DNA of 64,000 bases, taken from the NCBI RefSeq assembly GCF_021729085.1, contig NZ_JAJSAR010000002.1:496001-560000 (forward strand). Reading direction: 5' to 3'. This DNA is from Pseudohongiella sp. O18 (GTDB lineage: Bacteria; Pseudomonadota; Gammaproteobacteria; Pseudomonadales; Pseudohongiellaceae). Shown here in pieces: positions 9,701 through 17,751 of this stretch. The position numbers and the translations under genes were made by a program. The notes under the pieces are model-generated. The model was not told the origin of the DNA and ran no database searches. It was given only the letters and a program-made list of their open reading frames with translations. Within the stretch, counting starts at the first letter, position 1. The number at the start of each line of letters is the position of its first letter.

Positions 9701-9757
9701 GGAAAGCGCTGCAATTAGATAGTGAGCCGTTCACAGCATAATAATCAGGAGGTCGGA

Positions 9758-10210
9758 TTGAGATTTGATCCCCGTTTGTGGCGATTGAGAAATTTGCATT
9801 TGATCATGTTGCTGGTCGTGGGGTGCTCGGTTGCCGAGCCGCACGCAATCCGTATAGAGTCAATGGCGGACAGCAATCAGAGTTCGGCAATCGCTGTTGA
9901 TCTTGTCGCTGTAAATGATCCAGTCTTGACGTCAGAGTTGAAGTCACTGTCCGGGCCCGACTGGTTTGAGCGAAGAGCCGAACTGTTGGCTGCTCATGCA
10001 GACAGACTGTCTGTCGTCAGTCTCCAGATCGTACCCGCATACGTGGTAACTGAAGTTGAGAGACCTTCTTGGCACCGAAGTGCTGAGACAGTCTTGCTGT
10101 TTGCCAATTACCTGTCTCCAGCCGGTCAGCACGCATCGGTGCTAACCGGTTATAAGCAATTACTGATTCGCTTTGAACGCGACAGCTATCAGCTCATCGA
10201 GTCAGATTGA
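9758..10210 (+). CDS. Predicted lipoprotein of unknown function
   Basis: 150 aa from a TTG at 9758 that sits five bases after a perfect AGGAGG. A GTG at 9722 would add 12 residues but lacks such a site. The N-terminus MRFDPRLWRLRNLHLIMLLVVGC is split into a basic start and a lipobox-like LVVGC, indicating lipidation. The mature part carries SAIAVDLVAVNDPVLTSEL, GPDWFERRAELLAAH and LSVVSLQIVPA. I recall similar patterns in lipoproteins of type VI secretion gene neighbourhoods, but nothing here supports that role. Its last 22 bases overlap the 3' end of the convergent DoxX gene. Confidence 0.7.
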   Translation: MRFDPRLWRLRNLHLIMLLVVGCSVAEPHAIRIESMADSNQSSAIAVDLVAVNDPVLTSELKSLSGPDWFERRAELLAAHADRLSVVSLQIVPAYVVTEVERPSWHRSAETVLLFANYLSPAGQHASVLTGYKQLLIRFERDSYQLIESD

Positions 10211-10584
10211 AAGTTGTTAACAATCGCCGGATAGCGCAGCACAACCACTAACCACACACTGGCCAGCATCAGTGACTGAAACCAGAAACTGGTCAGCACT
10301 GGTCCGAAAAAGTTTTCGCCGCGGATGATGTGAAACAGGATGGCGCCACCCAGGTGCGCACTCAGGAACAGGGCGCCGATGATTGAAGTTCTGGGAAGCG
10401 CGTAAAGCAGTGCTGCCGTGACCTCGCCCAGCCCGATCCAGAACACCCAGGGTGCCATGGCTTCGATGCTCGCCAGCGGGTTCGCACCGAGCATTTTGGT
10501 AGAGCCTGCCAGCAGCAGGAACATCGTGGCTGGCACGACCAGCACCCACGCAACGATCCGGCGTGTCTTATGACTGTCTTGCAT
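10189..10584 (-). CDS. DoxX-like integral membrane protein
   Basis: 131 aa with four predicted transmembrane helices: VAWVLVVPATMFLLLAGSTK, WVFWIGLGEVTAALLYALP, IIGALFLSAHLGGAILFHI and SLMLASVWLVVVLRY. The layout and the AGSTKM sequence after helix 1 match the DoxX-like (DUF4870/DoxX_2) group. Function of the group is poorly defined; some members join redox complexes of the membrane. Located 22 bases downstream of the sugar dehydrogenase on the same strand, so probably an operon, which could link it to a membrane electron route for that enzyme. Tail-to-tail overlap of 22 bases with the lipoprotein gene. Confidence 0.82.
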   Translation of the reverse strand: MQDSHKTRRIVAWVLVVPATMFLLLAGSTKMLGANPLASIEAMAPWVFWIGLGEVTAALLYALPRTSIIGALFLSAHLGGAILFHIIRGENFFGPVLTSFWFQSLMLASVWLVVVLRYPAIVNNFQSDSMS

Positions 10585-10606
10585 TAGTCGAGTCCCTCTG
10601 TGGATT

Positions 10607-11794
10607 TTATTGAGCGGGTTCCAGTCGCAGTACCGCGCCGTTTTCTTCCTCGGTCAGCAGATAGATAAAACCGTCGGGACCCTGAGCCACATCTCGCACG
10701 CGTTGATGGAGTTCCGTGACCAGCGTTTCGCGCTGCAGCTCCCACATGTTGTCATTGAACACAACCCGCTCAAGACCACCGGTGCCCGGCAGGCGGCCGC
10801 GCTGGATGCTGCCGGCAAACAGATTGCCCTGCCATTGCGGGAAGGCATCGCCGGTGTAAAAGATCAGGCCGGACGGGACAATGCCCGGCTGCCAGATCAG
10901 CAAGGCTGATTCAAAACCTTCCTGGGGTAATTTGGCCATGGGCTCGCCATCGTTATAGCTGCCATAGCCGTACAGCGGCCAGCCATAGTTGCCCCCGGCC
11001 TTGATAATGTTCAGTTTGTCGCCGCCCAGTGGACCAAGTTCGGCGTGGAACAGCTCGCCGGTCGTCGGGTGGATGGTGACAGCATACTGGTCTCGATGAC
11101 CATAGGAATAGATTTCCGGTCGCACATCAGCGCGGCCCACAAAGGGGTTGTCTACAGGAATGCTGCCGTCTGCGTTCAGACGCAACACCTTGCCTTCCAG
11201 GCGCATCAGATCCTGTGCCAGCGGACGGCGGTCCATGGCGCCACCCACGGTGACGAAAAGTTTGCCATCCGGCGCAAATACCATCCGCGAGCCGCCGGAG
11301 ATCGTCATCGGTGTGCCGATAAATAGCTGCTCAAAGTCTTTGAGCTGATTACTGCCGTCGTAGCGGGCACGACCGACCGTGATGGCATATTCACCCTCGG
11401 TTTCCAGGGCGGTGTGGTAGCTCAGATAAATGAGCTGGTTTTCCGCAAAGTCCGGGTGCGCCTCAACATCCAACAGCCCGGAATGAAAGCCCGTGCGGAT
11501 CTCCGGGAGACCCTGCAGCGGCCGGGGATCAAGCGTGTCGTCACGGATGACACGCAGGGCCGGCGTGTAACGATCCGTGATCAGGATATCGCCAGTAGGC
11601 AGGACTGCGAAGGCAAACGGGCGCGGTATGCCCTGCGCGATGACCGATACGCGAACGTCGGCGTTAACAGTTTGCAGGACAGTTGGCGAATCTGGTAACG
11701 GATAAGGTGTCGGGCGGCCCTGGGCCTGGACAGGCGCGGCCAGGATCGCCTGAAGCGTGATAATGGCGAGGGCCAATGTAAAACGTAGGTGCAT
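10607..11794 (-). CDS. Periplasmic PQQ-dependent sugar dehydrogenase (YliI/Asd-like)
   Basis: 395 aa secreted six-bladed beta-propeller of the glucose/sorbosone dehydrogenase family. Signal peptide with core LALAIITLQAILAAPVQAQ. Diagnostic segments are TGFHSGLLDVEAHPDF, SGGSRMVFAPDGKLFVTVG, the YSYGHRDQYAV turn (family form SxGHRNxQG), GPLGGDKLNIIKAGGNYGWP and DGFIYLLTEE. Family enzymes oxidise aldose sugars with PQQ and calcium in the periplasm. The GHRNPQG core is here GHRDQYAV, so cofactor or substrate use may deviate. DoxX-like membrane gene follows 22 bases later. Confidence 0.9.
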   Translation of the reverse strand: MHLRFTLALAIITLQAILAAPVQAQGRPTPYPLPDSPTVLQTVNADVRVSVIAQGIPRPFAFAVLPTGDILITDRYTPALRVIRDDTLDPRPLQGLPEIRTGFHSGLLDVEAHPDFAENQLIYLSYHTALETEGEYAITVGRARYDGSNQLKDFEQLFIGTPMTISGGSRMVFAPDGKLFVTVGGAMDRRPLAQDLMRLEGKVLRLNADGSIPVDNPFVGRADVRPEIYSYGHRDQYAVTIHPTTGELFHAELGPLGGDKLNIIKAGGNYGWPLYGYGSYNDGEPMAKLPQEGFESALLIWQPGIVPSGLIFYTGDAFPQWQGNLFAGSIQRGRLPGTGGLERVVFNDNMWELQRETLVTELHQRVRDVAQGPDGFIYLLTEEENGAVLRLEPAQ

Positions 11795-11984
11795 AGCGTC
11801 AAACTCTGGTAGTGGTATTTGTGAATGGATTCAGTTGGAGAGAGTGGAGCATACGGCAATAGGGCAACGTCGGAAAGCGCTGTATCAGTTTTGTTCGCTG
11901 AAGCTCTTGGCGGCCTCGAATAAGTGAGCTGTTCGCGGTGTATGATGAAGCGACCGAATTAATGTCGTAGTTGTAGAGGGAACA

Positions 11985-12752
11985 ATGCCTGCTGAATCCG
12001 CTATCAAACCGTCTCGTTTGCACTTTGGGCTCTACCTGTGGCTTGCCGGGATGCTCGGTGTTGTAACACTTACGATCATGGTCATACCGCAGCAAACCGC
12101 TAACGCCGTGTTACCCGTGCCCTTATGGCTGGTGACCCTGGTGAGTATCCTGCAAAGCGGACTATTGCTGGCAGTGGCTGTCTGGTTGGGATTGCGACTG
12201 GCGCCAAAGCTCGGCCTGAGAGCGGATGCGTTTCTGGCGGCGGCGACCGGCGCTTCGGTGGTTGATGCCCTGAGACCACAGTGGCGAGTGGGGTTGCTGG
12301 GCGGCCTGGCGGGTGGCGTCGGCCTGTTTCTGTTTGCAATGTTTACACCCGTCGTGTTGTCGGAAGGCGGGCAGGCGTTTTCCTTGCCGCTGGTCGCCCG
12401 CGTGCTTTACGGCGGCGTGACTGAGGAACTGTTATTGCGTTGGGGGCTGATGAGCCTGCTGGTCTGGCTGCCATGGCGATTACTGCAAGGCAAAACCGGC
12501 GAACCTCGCCAGGCTTACGTATGGTTTGCGATACTGTTAAGTGCAGTGATATTCGGTATCGGTCATCTGCCTGCTGTGGCAGCCATGCTTGGTGAGTTGA
12601 CGAGCGAAGTTGTTCTGTTCATCGTGGGTGCAAACAGTGTATTTGGTGTGTTGTTCGGCTATCTGTTCTGGCGATACGGGCTTGAGGCTGCGATTATTGC
12701 CCATGGCGCGTCACACATTGTCAGTTTTGTGATGATGACCCTTGTTATGTAA
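11985..12752 (+). CDS. CPBP family intramembrane glutamic endopeptidase (Abi/CAAX protease-like)
   Basis: 255 aa multipass membrane protein with about eight helices. Catalytic motif 1 is VTEELLLRWG (EExxxR form), motif 2 FGIGHLP (FxxxH), motif 3 AIIAHGASHIV (HxxxH/N). These match the CPBP/Rce1-type intramembrane proteases, which process prenylated proteins in eukaryotes and peptides in bacteriocin systems; bacterial chromosomal members mostly lack known substrates. GAGGG eight bases before the ATG. The P-loop gene follows after 41 bases and could share the transcript. Confidence 0.9.
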   Translation: MPAESAIKPSRLHFGLYLWLAGMLGVVTLTIMVIPQQTANAVLPVPLWLVTLVSILQSGLLLAVAVWLGLRLAPKLGLRADAFLAAATGASVVDALRPQWRVGLLGGLAGGVGLFLFAMFTPVVLSEGGQAFSLPLVARVLYGGVTEELLLRWGLMSLLVWLPWRLLQGKTGEPRQAYVWFAILLSAVIFGIGHLPAVAAMLGELTSEVVLFIVGANSVFGVLFGYLFWRYGLEAAIIAHGASHIVSFVMMTLVM

Positions 12753-12793
12753 ATCCAGCGGAATGGTTCAACACCGAACAGGTAAGACAGACA

Positions 12794-13285
12794 ATGCAAA
12801 CAGGTCAATTGACTTTCTTCTGCGGAAAAATGGGCGCAGGCAAATCCACAAAATCGGTGGAAATTGCCAGGCAGAGTGGGGCAGTGCTGCTGTCAGAAGA
12901 TGAGTGGCTGGCGTCACTGTATCCGGGCCGCATTCAGATGCTGCAGGACTACATTGAATATTCGCGTCGCCTTAAACCGCCAATCAAAAAACTGGTGCAG
13001 GATATTCTGCTTGCCGGAACCGATGTTGTGATGGATTTTCCGGCCAATACCGTGCAGCAGCGGCAATGGTTCAGAGATATTTATTCAGAGATCAATGCGC
13101 CGCATCAGCTGATCTTTATCAACCAGTCTGATGCGGTGTGTCTGGAACAGATCGCCAGACGGCGCGAGTCACATCCGGAAAGAGCAGCAACAGACACCGA
13201 GGAAATGTTTGCGAGCGTCAGCAAACATTTTGTAGCGCCCACCGCGGATGAGGGGTTCAATCTCGTCACCAACAATCAGGCCTGA
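12794..13285 (+). CDS. P-loop kinase-like ATPase (AAA_33 / zeta-toxin-like fold)
   Basis: 163 aa single-domain P-loop protein. Walker A is CGKMGAGKST at residues 10-19. LLSEDEWLASLYPG is the acidic Walker B-like strand with substrate-binding character, VVMDFPANTV follows, and a basic lid IARRRESHPE lies near the C-terminus. Typical of small cytoplasmic kinases that phosphorylate a small molecule or act in antibiotic inactivation; some databases mislabel this group as a division protein. The exact substrate is unknown. The last ten bases overlap the convergent MFS gene. Confidence 0.82.
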   Translation: MQTGQLTFFCGKMGAGKSTKSVEIARQSGAVLLSEDEWLASLYPGRIQMLQDYIEYSRRLKPPIKKLVQDILLAGTDVVMDFPANTVQQRQWFRDIYSEINAPHQLIFINQSDAVCLEQIARRRESHPERAATDTEEMFASVSKHFVAPTADEGFNLVTNNQA

Positions 13286-15093
13286 GCTTCACGCTCTCCA
13301 TGCGCTCCGAGCGAAATCACCGGGATAAACGCTGTGATCAACAGCCCGATCAGGCAAATCCAGAGACTGGCGCTGAACATTGATGTGATTGCGTTCGAAA
13401 ACGCCGTTCGGGTGCCTTGCTGAATGGTGGTCACGGCAGCCTCAACCTGAGCGTCGACACTGGCATGGTAGGCGGCAAGATAGCGCTGCGCATTGGGAAT
13501 TGCACTGTCAGTTTTGCTGCCCAGATATTCCACCAGTGGCGCCTTGAACTCATCGGGCAGCAGGGGGTTACCGACCACCTCCGAAGCGGCGCTGCGGTCA
13601 CCGGCAAAAGCCTGCTCCACCGTCGGGGTATATGCGTCAAACCGGGCACGCACCATGTCCTGCACTGCCTGCGGATTCATGGCACTGGACTGCGCCTGAC
13701 TCATGTTCATTGTCGCGCCGCTGCCTGCCATTTGTGGCAACTGTCTGGGAAGTTCAGTTGCCAGACTGCTGACCATGACTGCACCGAAGATGGCGACACC
13801 AACGGTATTGCCCACTTGCCGGAAGAATTGCGTTGAGCTGGTTGCGACACCAATTTTTGCAATCGGAAATGCACTTTGTACGATCAGATTGATCAGGCTT
13901 TGCGACGGCCCCAGACCCAGTCCAACCACAACCATGGCAATATTCAATTGCGTGAGCGTGGAACTGGCATCAAGTCGTGTCAGCAGATAAACACCGGCCA
14001 CCAGAATGATCACACCACCGACCATGTAGGCCTTGTACTTGCCCGATTTTGAAACCAGGCGACCGCTGAGAATGCTGGTGAACATCAGTCCGCCCATCAG
14101 CGGCAGCATGGCAAAACCACTGCCTGTGGCGTCAACGCCGAGGACCACCTGCATATACAGGGGCATGAACATCACCGCGCCCATGAAAGCCATGCCGAGA
14201 ATGAAAGAGGACAGATTGGCGAACACAAACACCCGGCTTTTAAACAGATCGAGCGGCATGACCGCATCAGGCGTGCGTGACTCCACAGCAATAAAGGCGA
14301 CGAGCGAGACTGCGCTGAGTGCAAACATGCCAAGCAACTGGGCAGAGTCCCAGGCGTAACGGTTGCCACCCCAGGTCAAGGCCAGCAGGAAGGGGATAAA
14401 TACCAGCAACAGCAGCGATGCGCCCAGGTAGTCGATTTTGCCACCCTGGTGGTTGTTCAGCGTGGGCATTTTTTTCGCCACCATGTAAAGTGCCACGAGT
14501 CCCAGCGGCAGATTGGCGTAGAAAACCCAGCGCCAGCCGGCTACAGGATGACCAAACCACACACCGCTGGCGTGATCGGTGAGCAGCCCCCCAATCGTCG
14601 GTCCGATGAGACTCGCAAGCGCAAATATTGCGCCGAACAGCCCCATGAACTTGGCGCGTTTCAGGGGCGGGTAAAGATCAGCGACAATACCGATGGCACT
14701 GGTGAACAGTGCGGCGCCGCCAACCCCTTTGACTGCGCGAAAGATAATGAGCTGCATCATGCCGTCACCGAGTAAGGGCAGGTCACCGAACTCACCACTC
14801 ATGCCACAGAGCACTGAGCCGGCTAAAAAGATAGAGATGCCCCATACCAGGATGCGCTTGCGACCATACATATCACCCAGCTTGCCAAAAATTGGTACCA
14901 GGACAGTCGATGACAGCATGTACGCCGTGGTTACCCAGGCATACAGTTCCAGGCCATTTAGATCTGCCACAATAGTGGGCGTGGCGGTGGACAGGATGGT
15001 CATGTCCAGCGCGCCGAGCATGAATACAACAAGGATGGCGATCAGTGATATACGGCGTTGCTGATCCGTAATCGCGGTTTGGGTGTCACTCAT
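13276..15093 (-). CDS. MFS multidrug exporter, DHA2 (14-TM EmrB/QacA) family
   Basis: About 605 aa proton-driven drug exporter. Family signatures: LGALDMTILSTATPTI in TM1, GKLGDMYGRKRIL between TM2 and TM3, FRAVKGVGGAALF in TM4, and GLFGAIFALASLIGPTIGG for motif C in TM5. A roughly 110-residue non-membrane stretch separates TM13 and the last helix (residues about 465-575), longer than in most EmrB proteins. Start at 15093 (MSDTQTAITDQQ) with AGGA ten bases upstream; 20 more codons upstream overlap marR and are improbable. It is the second gene after marR (28 bases apart) and is likely derepressed when MarR binds ligand. Confidence 0.94.
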   Translation of the reverse strand: MSDTQTAITDQQRRISLIAILVVFMLGALDMTILSTATPTIVADLNGLELYAWVTTAYMLSSTVLVPIFGKLGDMYGRKRILVWGISIFLAGSVLCGMSGEFGDLPLLGDGMMQLIIFRAVKGVGGAALFTSAIGIVADLYPPLKRAKFMGLFGAIFALASLIGPTIGGLLTDHASGVWFGHPVAGWRWVFYANLPLGLVALYMVAKKMPTLNNHQGGKIDYLGASLLLLVFIPFLLALTWGGNRYAWDSAQLLGMFALSAVSLVAFIAVESRTPDAVMPLDLFKSRVFVFANLSSFILGMAFMGAVMFMPLYMQVVLGVDATGSGFAMLPLMGGLMFTSILSGRLVSKSGKYKAYMVGGVIILVAGVYLLTRLDASSTLTQLNIAMVVVGLGLGPSQSLINLIVQSAFPIAKIGVATSSTQFFRQVGNTVGVAIFGAVMVSSLATELPRQLPQMAGSGATMNMSQAQSSAMNPQAVQDMVRARFDAYTPTVEQAFAGDRSAASEVVGNPLLPDEFKAPLVEYLGSKTDSAIPNAQRYLAAYHASVDAQVEAAVTTIQQGTRTAFSNAITSMFSASLWICLIGLLITAFIPVISLGAHGEREAQA

Positions 15094-15121
15094 GGTGGTT
15101 GTGTCCTGAATGGTGTCTTTT

Positions 15122-15583
15122 CTATTCGGGGGAGCTGGTCTTGCGCAGGGCATCGACCAGTTTTTTGTTCAGGCGTTCGTATTCCTGTAATTCGTCGGCA
15201 CTCAGCGCATCAAAAATTGGCGCCAGGTAAGAGGCCGCATTCTCTGTTCGGGCTGCCACCAGCTGTTCATATTTGGGGCCCAGAGTCACAACGGAGGCAC
15301 GGCGATCGCGCGAGTCCTGACTGCGAATCAGCAAGCCTTTGTCGACGAGAGAATTAACGACCTGTGTCGCGGCGCTGCTGCTGATCATGCGCGCTGCGGC
15401 AATCTCCTTGACGCTCATCGCACCCCGTGCGGCGATGGTCAGCAGTGTCATCTGCTGCGCCAGGCTGACATTGTCTTCGTTGTCATGGCACGACTGGTGA
15501 GCAGCTACCTGTTGCAGCATGGCGCGCCGGATGATCTGGAAGCTGCCAAGAATTCTGGAGATGGTCTGTTTACGGTTGGGCAT
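15122..15583 (-). CDS. MarR family transcriptional regulator
   Basis: 153 aa winged-helix repressor. N-terminal dimerisation helix, then the DNA-binding wHTH: QMTLLTIAARGAMSVKEIAAARM, SSSAATQVVNSLVDKGL as recognition helix, and the wing RSQDSRDRRASVVTLG with the conserved DxRDRR. C-terminal helices FDALSADELQEYERLNKKL close the dimer. First gene of an operon with the DHA2 exporter, and preceded at 15612-15652 by a near-perfect inverted repeat, so it most likely represses both genes and releases on binding a toxic lipophilic compound. Confidence 0.93.
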   Translation of the reverse strand: MPNRKQTISRILGSFQIIRRAMLQQVAAHQSCHDNEDNVSLAQQMTLLTIAARGAMSVKEIAAARMISSSAATQVVNSLVDKGLLIRSQDSRDRRASVVTLGPKYEQLVAARTENAASYLAPIFDALSADELQEYERLNKKLVDALRKTSSPE

Positions 15584-15611
15584 GGTGTTCTGGCGTGGGT
15601 GGATAGCTGGA

Positions 15612-15652
15612 ATATAGGTAAGTAACTTAATAGATAAGTAGCTTACCTATAT
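15612..15652. promoter_or_regulatory. MarR operator, long inverted repeat
   Basis: Two 18-base arms, ATATAGGTAAGTAACTTA (15612-15629) and TAAGTAGCTTACCTATAT (15635-15652), match at 16 of 18 positions around a 5-base spacer. It ends 29 bases upstream of the marR start codon, the position expected for an autoregulatory operator over the promoter of the marR-exporter operon. Confidence 0.75.
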
Positions 15653-15748
15653 CCATGTAATAGTCAAGATCCTTATCACCAGAGAGACTCATTGGGTGTC
15701 ACCGAGGTACAGAAGATGCGCAATCAGAAAGAGGGATAACAAAATTAA

Positions 15749-15843
15749 TGGCGGAAGGACATGGGAGTCGAACCCACCAGACGCGCGCTGCGCATCTCAC
15801 CGGATTTGAAGTCCGGGCGCCCCACCGGGGACGATGTCCTTCC
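15749..15843 (-). tRNA. selC: tRNA-Sec (selenocysteine, anticodon UCA)
   Basis: A 95-base tRNA with encoded CCA. The minus-strand transcript begins GGAAGGACAUCGUCC and ends with GUCCUUCCGCCA, an extended 8-bp acceptor stem. The anticodon arm is GGACUUCAAAUCC with anticodon UCA, which reads UGA. A long variable arm (GAUGCGCAGCGCGCGUC region) and T-arm GGUUCGACUCC are clear, and the overall length matches bacterial selC. It starts only 12 bases beyond the selB stop codon, so it is most likely processed from the selA-selB transcript. Confidence 0.97.
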
Positions 15844-15855
15844 ATGTATGGCAAC

Positions 15856-17751
15856 TTAACACTTGCCTGGAGCGGCCTCCTCACGCCAGGCTGCCCGCAT
15901 GTATCTTCGTTCATCGCGGTAGTATGTCACAGCTGCGCGATCCAGATATTCAAGCACTTTGATGGTCAGGTTGCGGCCTATACCCGAGAGGTCACGATAC
16001 TCGGCAGCTAAAAAACTGCCGTCACTGCTATTTTGGCAAAGCTGTTGTGCCACCGCAGTAAGTTCATCCAGTTGCTCGGGCAGATAGAAGCGATTGGGAG
16101 CCACTGGCAGCACGTACCCCCATGTCTGCAGGCGCTGCATGATCGCGAGCATCTCGTCTCGCGGCAATCCCAACTGATCGCCGAGCTCTCCGACAATCGG
16201 CGGACGTAATCCCGCATTACTGATGATGTCACGAATCTGAGGCCAATACTTTTGATCCTCGACTGGCAGTTGCGGCTGATGATCAGGCAGTGCCAGGATG
16301 CTGCCGTGCCGCCGGAGCTGCCCGTCGCTCACCAATTGTTTGATGAGGGCCAGGCCGGTCGCTGGCGACAGCTCAGGTATCGCAGCTCTTAGTACAGACT
16401 GCTGGTGTGAGCCTAGCTGTTCAGCTTGTAGCAGGTGTGCCTTTCTCAGGAACTCCAGCAGCAGCAATTGTGATTTTTGCCATCGGTTTTTGCTGAGAGC
16501 CATATCACCCAGTTTTACGACATCGGACCCTGCCAATAGCTTGTTACTCTGCGATTCGCTCAAGTTCCAGCGTTGCGCGAATTTTGATATCTCAATCTCA
16601 GCCTGGTGTTGAAGCTCGATCGATAAGGCATCAGAAGCAGCACTGATACCAGCCAATTCCCGCAGCCGCGCAATAGACCCGGGCTTGCTGCGTCCGCGCT
16701 GACGCCCCTGCGGATCCAGTACCCGGCCGCCAGCCAGTGTAATATTGGCTGCAGGCTCACGCACGATCACTGTGTCACCGACAATGCTGTGCACCGGTTT
16801 GTCGAGCAACAGTTGTGCCAGCCCGGAAGATTCTTCCAGCCAGACCAGTCGACCACTGACGGCTGTGGCGCCGCTGAGAATCTGCAGTGTGCCACGGTGC
16901 ACATTTTGATTCGAGAGCACGCGTAGCTGCACATCCAGTCGCTGACTGCTCTGCACCATGTCGGTCGCCAGCAGCCAGTCACCGCGCTGTGGGTGCGCCT
17001 CACTGATGTCGCCCGTCAGGTTTAAGGCACCGCGTTGCCCGCTGACGATTTCAGTTGCAGGTTCTCCGTCGATCTGGATGCTTCGCAGGCGTAGCTCACC
17101 TTCAGTGGCGGCCAGCCGCAGTGCGATTGGTTCTTTTGAGTTCAGCCTTCCATTGATCAGCGTGCCCGTTACCACACAACCTGCCCCTGGAACGGTGAAC
17201 CGCCGGTCAATCAGGAAACGGGGTGAACCCTCTGTGGCGCGCGCCGGGTTTGTCTGGGCCAACTCCCTGACGCATGTCAGCAGTTCGCCCATCCCATAGC
17301 CGCTGACGGCATCCGTTACAACAACAGGCGAGCCTGCCAGACTGCTACCCTTAATAAGCGAACGGACAGCGTACAGGCAATCATCTAATTGTTGCGGGCT
17401 GGCGCGATCTGCAACGCTTATGACGATGATGCCGCGATCAATACCAAGCAGATCCAGCAGCGCCATATGTTCATGTGTTTGTGGCATCGGACCTTCGTCG
17501 GCGGCGACCACCAGCAGGGCGGCATGCGCACCGGCCAGACCAGCCAGCATGGTGCGGATAAATTGCAAGTGACCTGGCACGTCAACAAAGCACAGCGCGC
17601 CTGCCTGCTTGTCGTGAAGCCAGGCAAAGCCCAGATCGATGGTCAGACCACGGCGTTTTTCTTCAGCCAGCTGGTCGGTGTCTTTGCCTGTCAGAGCTTT
17701 GATGAGAGTAGTCTTGCCATGGTCGACATGACCTGCGGTAGCGATAATCAC
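15856..17751 (-). CDS. selB: Selenocysteine-specific elongation factor SelB
   Basis: GTPase that brings Sec-tRNA(Sec) to UGA codons marked by a SECIS hairpin. Start is the GTG at 17751 (VIIATAGHVDHGKT, as in E. coli MIIATAGHVDHGKT), with GGAG eight bases ahead, giving 631 aa. G1 GHVDHGKT, switch-2 DVPGH and the EF-Tu-like domains 2-3 are present, and C-terminal winged helices (LGDQLGLPRDEMLAI and similar) bind the SECIS. The G4 motif, NKxD or TKAD in relatives, reads SVAD, so the guanine-contacting lysine is replaced by valine. The GTG overlaps the selA stop by four bases (GTGA), so the two are translationally coupled. Confidence 0.96.
   Translation of the reverse strand: MIIATAGHVDHGKTTLIKALTGKDTDQLAEEKRRGLTIDLGFAWLHDKQAGALCFVDVPGHLQFIRTMLAGLAGAHAALLVVAADEGPMPQTHEHMALLDLLGIDRGIIVISVADRASPQQLDDCLYAVRSLIKGSSLAGSPVVVTDAVSGYGMGELLTCVRELAQTNPARATEGSPRFLIDRRFTVPGAGCVVTGTLINGRLNSKEPIALRLAATEGELRLRSIQIDGEPATEIVSGQRGALNLTGDISEAHPQRGDWLLATDMVQSSQRLDVQLRVLSNQNVHRGTLQILSGATAVSGRLVWLEESSGLAQLLLDKPVHSIVGDTVIVREPAANITLAGGRVLDPQGRQRGRSKPGSIARLRELAGISAASDALSIELQHQAEIEISKFAQRWNLSESQSNKLLAGSDVVKLGDMALSKNRWQKSQLLLLEFLRKAHLLQAEQLGSHQQSVLRAAIPELSPATGLALIKQLVSDGQLRRHGSILALPDHQPQLPVEDQKYWPQIRDIISNAGLRPPIVGELGDQLGLPRDEMLAIMQRLQTWGYVLPVAPNRFYLPEQLDELTAVAQQLCQNSSDGSFLAAEYRDLSGIGRNLTIKVLEYLDRAAVTYYRDERRYMRAAWREEAAPGKC

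Noticed and set aside
15660-15748. Possible att site or integration scar beside tRNA-Sec
   Set aside because: selC is a frequent phage insertion site, but no repeat of the tRNA 3' end and no integrase gene is visible near it.
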